This document shows positions 7,077 through 10,530 of a DNA stretch of 10,530 bases, piece by piece (position 1 is the stretch's first letter; every line of letters begins with the position of its first letter). Where the stretch lies: the NCBI GenBank assembly GCA_001584585.1, contig LSYV01000010.1:2142699-2153228 (forward strand). The letters are read 5' to 3'. Origin of the DNA: Gonium pectorale (lineage: Eukaryota; Chlorophyta; Chlorophyceae; Chlamydomonadales; Volvocaceae). Under the pieces are notes generated by a model, which saw only the letters and a list, made by a program, of their open reading frames with translations, did not search any database and was not told the DNA's origin. The position numbers were made by a program, and so were the translations under genes.

Positions 7077-10000
7077 ATGTCGAACAAGGAGAAGGGAGGT
7101 GCGGAGGCTTACGCCCGCTTCAAGCAGTTCGACTACAAGGCGGTAAGCGCCAGGACTGTGCTAATCTGCTTCCGGGCCTGAGCTGGAGCGCTTGACCGGG
7201 GGAGGCGCATGATTGGGAAGACCGATGAAAGCCACTGTATCTCTGGCATACACTGCGGGCCCCCTTCGGCCTCGGCGGCGGGGTTGCGCATCTTGGGGGA
7301 CGGGTCCGAGCTGTGGCAACCTTGTCACCGGTTTTGCCTGCACGATTGAGCTGGCCTCAGTCACTATGCCTCGGGAGCAACGTGCCGCGAGGGATGGGCA
7401 GGGTGCGCGTTGGATGACGTGGGTACCGCCGCGCTTCGGCCCCGGTCCAAACCCGCCGCGGACCCGAGCGTCCTGTACGCCCCCCTCCCTCCCTCCCTCC
7501 CTATGCTACATTACGACCTGCACTCTAAAATATTTCTCCTGTTAGCCATGGATGCCCCATAACTGCGATACCCCAACCTGGTCATCCCTGCCCATCTCAG
7601 AACTCGAGCCTTGTGCTCACATCCGACACCCGCACCCGGGAGTATGCCACCGAGCCCAGCGGAGAGCCGGAGACGCTATGGGGGCGTATGAAGGTGGGTC
7701 CGCGTGAGGCCGGGCCCCACGTGTTCGGCGGTTGCAGGTTTTTTTGTGTGTGGCAAAAGCGGGTCACAGCGTGTCACGGCACGGCACGGGTATGGCGTAG
7801 CACCATGCCGAGGCGGGGCACCGCAAACGCTGGCAGATGCACAGAAAGAGTACTCTGCTGCTGTTGCCGTCGGGAGGGTATCAGCTCGCAGTTCGGTTTC
7901 TCCGGGAGGCCCTGGAGAGCTGGCTGCCAGTGGTCCCCCCCCCTGACTCTTGCCCTCGGGAGGAGGACCGGCAACGGGGGGAGGGCGCGGGCGCGCGAAC
8001 AATGGGTCGCCCCTGGCTGCTGTCTGGATGCTGGGCGGCCCTGCTGACGTCCGAGCACCGATCCCCCCTCTCGTCCCCATCACCCCTCGTGACCTCCAGG
8101 CCAAAATGGGCGACCGTGCCCAGACCACGCGCCCCGATTCGGACCGCAAGGAGCGGGCCGCGAAGAAGAAGCGCGACGCTGCGGCCGCGGAGCTGGAGCT
8201 GGCGGTGCCCTCGCGGGGCAAGGGCCGCAAGGGGGGCGCGGGCGCGGGGCTGAGCGTGCTGGACTTGGAGCAGGTAGGGACTGGGGAGGAGGACCGGCAG
8301 CGGGGGAAGGGCGCGGGCGCGCGAACAGCGGGCGGGCGGAGGGGTGGGAGGGCTGGCTTACCAGCAGCCGCTTGCCTTCCCTTTAGGGCTCGTGGATTCG
8401 TGGTGGTGGGAGAGAAAGACAGAACACCCGTCAGGTTCAGGTCGCTTGTTGGAGGCATGCCTCGTGAGTGCCAGCGACTGCGTGCGCCAGCTGACGGGGG
8501 GGGGCGACCAGTGGGGGTGAGAGCTGCGCGGCACGGATGTGAGGCGCCATCTGCCGAGTCCGGTGAATGGGGTCCGTGCGCCCAGGCGTAGGGCTGATCC
8601 AGGTTGGGACCGGCTGTCCACCTCCAGCCCTGCCATGGGGACGGCGTCTAGAGGAGCGGCTGGGGCAGCTGCTGCGCAAAGGGGCTGCGTGAGAGCACCT
8701 CCCTCAACATGTGGTTGCGGGGGACCGGTAAGGACAGAAGGCTGCGCACTACCACACACAACCACAGCATAGGGCGCCGCGGCAAGCCCTCGCCACGCAT
8801 GATGCCGTCACTAGGGCCACGTGCTCTGGGCACTTGCTGCGAGTTTTGGCGGAGGTCTGCCGCAAGTTGTCTCTCCGCTGCCGCCTCCCCACTCCACCCC
8901 CTAGGGCGGCATGTACCGGCCGCGCACCAAGGAGACCCGCGAGGCCTACGAGGCGCTGCTGGCCATCATCCACACCCTGTTTGGGGAGCAGCCGCAGGTG
9001 GGGAGCGACGGGAGGGGAGAGTTTGGGGAAGCAAAGGTGGATGGGGGAAGGGGCGGGGGCAGGGTTGGCCTGTGGTGGGCAGGTGGGTGGGTGGTAAGCG
9101 CGACCGCGGATGGGGCCATTCGCAGCCGCACGCGGTCCGTATGCTGTGAGTGCGCGTTGTGTCGCAGCGGCACGGCACTGAAGCCGCGCAGGCGGATAGG
9201 TCAGAACAGTGGGGCAAGGGCGTTGAGTGGCTGCCCACGTTCCCCGCCGCGGTGCGCCTCCGGCAGGCGCTCTCCGTACACCCCTTGCCTGCTTCTCTAG
9301 TTACAGTTTGCTGCACGCCGCTGCTGAAGGCGGTTCCGGTCACAGTTCTGAATAGCACTCCCTCGGTTCGCGCTGGGCCCCGTTGCCCCCGAGCGCGCTT
9401 GCCCACCCATCCCTCGCCCCTCCCCGAGAGCCGGTAAAGCGAAGGCGAGGACCGGCTTGGCCGCCGGATGGGGCAAATGCTGCTGGCCCCTAGTTCTTCG
9501 TTACTCATACCCTTCTCCGCACTACCCCCCCCTCCCCGCCGTTCGGTGTCAGCGACGCGACCCGTTTCCCTTTCTTTATGACCCCCCCGGGCTGGACTTA
9601 CGCTGCTGGCGCCCAGCTCGTCGTTGTCCATTCTTCTTTCCCTTCAACCCCTCCCCCCCTTCCCGGTTGCCAGGACGTGCTCCGCGGCGCCGCCGACGAG
9701 GTGCTTGCGGTGCTGAAGAACAAGGACCTGCGGGACCCGGAGCGCCAGAAGGAGTGTGTGGGTCTGCTGGGCTCCTGCGACGATGACATGTTTGCCCGCC
9801 TGGTGGCGCTGGGCAAGCGGATCACCGACTACGTCACAGAGGCGGAGGTGGGGGAGGGAGGCGGGGGCCTGGAGGAAGGGTGGGTGGGCGGGCGGATGGA
9901 GCGGTCCGTAGACGTGGTGGCAGTGGGTGAGTGTGGCCGTCTGGGCTGTGGTGCGAGTGGGCGGGTTGCAGCGCTCGGTGTGCCCGCATATGCCGACGTG

Positions 10001-10325
10001 GCCAAAGGTGATGGGGCACCGTGTTTCTTTTTGCGAACCATTTGCCGACACCCCGCTACGGAAAACCCCGCTATGGACACACTCATCGTGCTTGGCGCGG
10101 AGCGTCCTGAACGTGGGCGCAACGGCGTGCCGGTCCTGAACGTGCACAACGGCGTGCTTATGTGTCCAAATTCGCCTCTCCGGCCGCGGAAGCGTGTGTT
10201 TTTCCCCAACCCCTCCTCCGCCCTCTACCTCCCAGGCTGCCGCGGGCGACACGCTGGACGAGGAGCTGGGCGTAGCTGTGGAGTTTGAGGAGGAGGAGGA
10301 CGACGACGAGGAGGAGGCGGACGAG
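7077..10325 (+). CDS. BRR2: BRR2 / SNRNP200, U5 snRNP DExH-box RNA helicase, N-terminal part (exons 1-6, continues past the right edge)
   Basis: BRR2 is the spliceosomal helicase that unwinds the U4/U6 duplex during activation; the whole protein is about 2,100-2,200 residues with two helicase cassettes. Exons here are 7077-7142, 7601-7693, 8100-8273, 8905-8997, 9674-9847 and 10236-10325, giving residues 1-230. Identification rests on blocks characteristic of plant and animal BRR2 N-termini: [16 protein letters not shown] then [26 protein letters not shown], a Lys/Arg-rich [55 protein letters not shown], and [21 protein letters not shown]. This part precedes the helicase cassettes and belongs to the regulatory N-terminal region; the catalytic motifs lie outside the window. 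The ATG at 7077 is supported by an in-frame TGA at 7062-7064, an A at -3, and agreement with the family's usual start. All five complete introns (458, 406, 631, 676 and 388 nt) are GT-AG in phase 0. Exon 6 ends at GAG|GTGCGG, where the family's acidic tract continues. Confidence 0.95.
7143..7600 (+). other. BRR2 intron 1
   Basis: The donor is GTAAGC and the acceptor CATCTCAG. It contains a (CCCT)5 run at 7483-7502 that could act as an early pyrimidine tract, but the exon continues in homology only after the AG at 7599-7600 (residue 23, NSSLVL). Nothing else is seen in it. Confidence 0.85.
7694..8099 (+). other. BRR2 intron 2
   Basis: The donor is GTGGGT and the acceptor CCTCCAG. An open frame on the + strand runs from 7950 through the intron into exon 3, but it is only intron sequence that happens to lack stops. 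The intron carries the first copy of a 48-bp repeat shared with intron 3. Confidence 0.8.
7959..8006 (+). repeat. 48-bp direct repeat, copy A (BRR2 intron 2)
   Basis: This segment, starting GGAGGAGGACCGGCA, aligns without gaps to copy B at 8285-8332, with 4 mismatches in 48 bases. The match stops abruptly on both sides. Its end is 93 bp before exon 3. Confidence 0.9.
8274..8904 (+). other. BRR2 intron 3
   Basis: The donor is GTAGGG and the acceptor CCCCCTAG, with a pyrimidine-rich run at 8871-8902. It holds repeat copy B close to the donor. The remaining sequence shows no coding signature or structured element that I can support. Confidence 0.85.
8285..8332 (+). repeat. 48-bp direct repeat, copy B (BRR2 intron 3)
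   Basis: This copy begins 12 bp after the end of exon 3, so the pair A/B brackets exon 3 in direct orientation, 326 bp apart start to start. I found no third copy in the window. Confidence 0.9.
8998..9673 (+). other. BRR2 intron 4
   Basis: The donor is GTGGGG and the acceptor GGTTGCCAG. The first 90 bases are strongly G-rich and the last 60 strongly pyrimidine-rich. Exon 5 homology ([15 protein letters not shown]) begins exactly after the AG. No other feature is seen in its 676 nt. Confidence 0.85.
9848..10235 (+). other. BRR2 intron 5
   Basis: The donor is GTGGGG and the acceptor CCTCCCAG, preceded by a C/T-rich tract at 10199-10233. An open frame reads through from exon 5 into most of this intron, but the family sequence resumes only at [17 protein letters not shown] after the acceptor. 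Confidence 0.85.
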
Positions 10326-10530
10326 GTGCGGCGTTGCGGCGCCGGGCCCGGATCGCGTGGCCCTATGCGGGGCTGGGGCAGTCGCCGGCGGAGCTGGCAG
10401 CGTGCAATCCGATGTCACAGCGTGCTTCGCGTGCCGAACCTCGCGGTCGGCAAGCCTCGGCAGGCGCGGGGAGCGGTGTTTCTGCCCCTGGCCGCCCCCC
10501 ATCGTCGTTGTTCATTTCCTGTCTCCTTCA
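10326..10530 (+). other. BRR2 intron 6, incomplete
   Basis: The donor is GTGCGG. The last 60 bases become pyrimidine-rich and the window ends in TCTCCTTCA, which would be a good acceptor if the next base is G. The frame stays open through this stretch, but the peptide (Arg/Cys-rich) does not resemble BRR2, which continues acidic here. Confidence 0.65.

Noticed and set aside
7950..8591. 213-codon + strand frame taken as a single exon
   Set aside because: Only 8100-8273 matches BRR2. The flanks are intron sequence, shown by GT-AG borders that rejoin the family sequence in frame and by the two flanks being copies of one repeat.
8905..8997. Internal duplication of BRR2 exon 2 into exon 4, suggested by equal lengths
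   Set aside because: Both encode different, successive segments found in BRR2 of other eukaryotes, with no real similarity to each other.
9578..10288. 236-codon + strand frame as a continuous BRR2 exon
   Set aside because: Only 9674-9847 matches the family. The remainder is G-rich intron start and unrelated sequence, and the true frame resumes at 10236.

Overview
The window looks like nuclear DNA from a chlorophyte green alga, most likely of the Chlamydomonas/Volvox group. The grounds are very high GC, spliced genes with GT-AG introns, Ala/Gly/Pro-rich low-complexity protein sequence, an N-terminus resembling an algal plastid transit peptide, and occasional TGTAA, the poly(A) signal usual in that group. 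The lineage is an inference; no organelle or ribosomal marker is present.

Two protein-coding genes can be supported, both on the + strand. Gene 1 (1130-4447, three exons, 1044 residues) encodes an unrecognised protein. Its N-terminus looks like a bipartite plastid/thylakoid targeting signal, followed by a short conserved-looking helical stretch and then a long disordered region with Leu-Pro-Ser repeats, Gln/Pro repeats, one probable membrane segment near residues 565-583, and three copies of a GP-[IV]-LWRR motif whose codons differ at synonymous positions. Gene 2 (from 7077, running off the right edge) is the 5' part of BRR2/SNRNP200, the U5 snRNP DExH-box helicase that unwinds U4/U6. Six exons give the first 230 residues, and every intron lies in phase 0.

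Layout: 1-1129 has no supported gene and may hold the 3' end of an upstream transcript (TGTAA at 1090). Positions 1130-4447 are gene 1. Positions 4448-7076 are a long non-coding interval containing a 10-bp tandem repeat, a 46-bp imperfect hairpin, a 15-bp tandem duplication and a 14-bp palindrome carrying TGTAA on both strands. BRR2 occupies 7077 to the end; introns 2 and 3 carry near-identical 48-bp direct repeats flanking exon 3.

The two genes have no evident functional link: one is a probable plastid protein, the other a nuclear spliceosome component. No mobile element, CRISPR, tRNA or rRNA was found. The most interesting item is gene 1: its targeting signal, predicted membrane anchor and repeated Trp-Arg motifs in a disordered chain resemble a scaffold or linker type of plastid protein.
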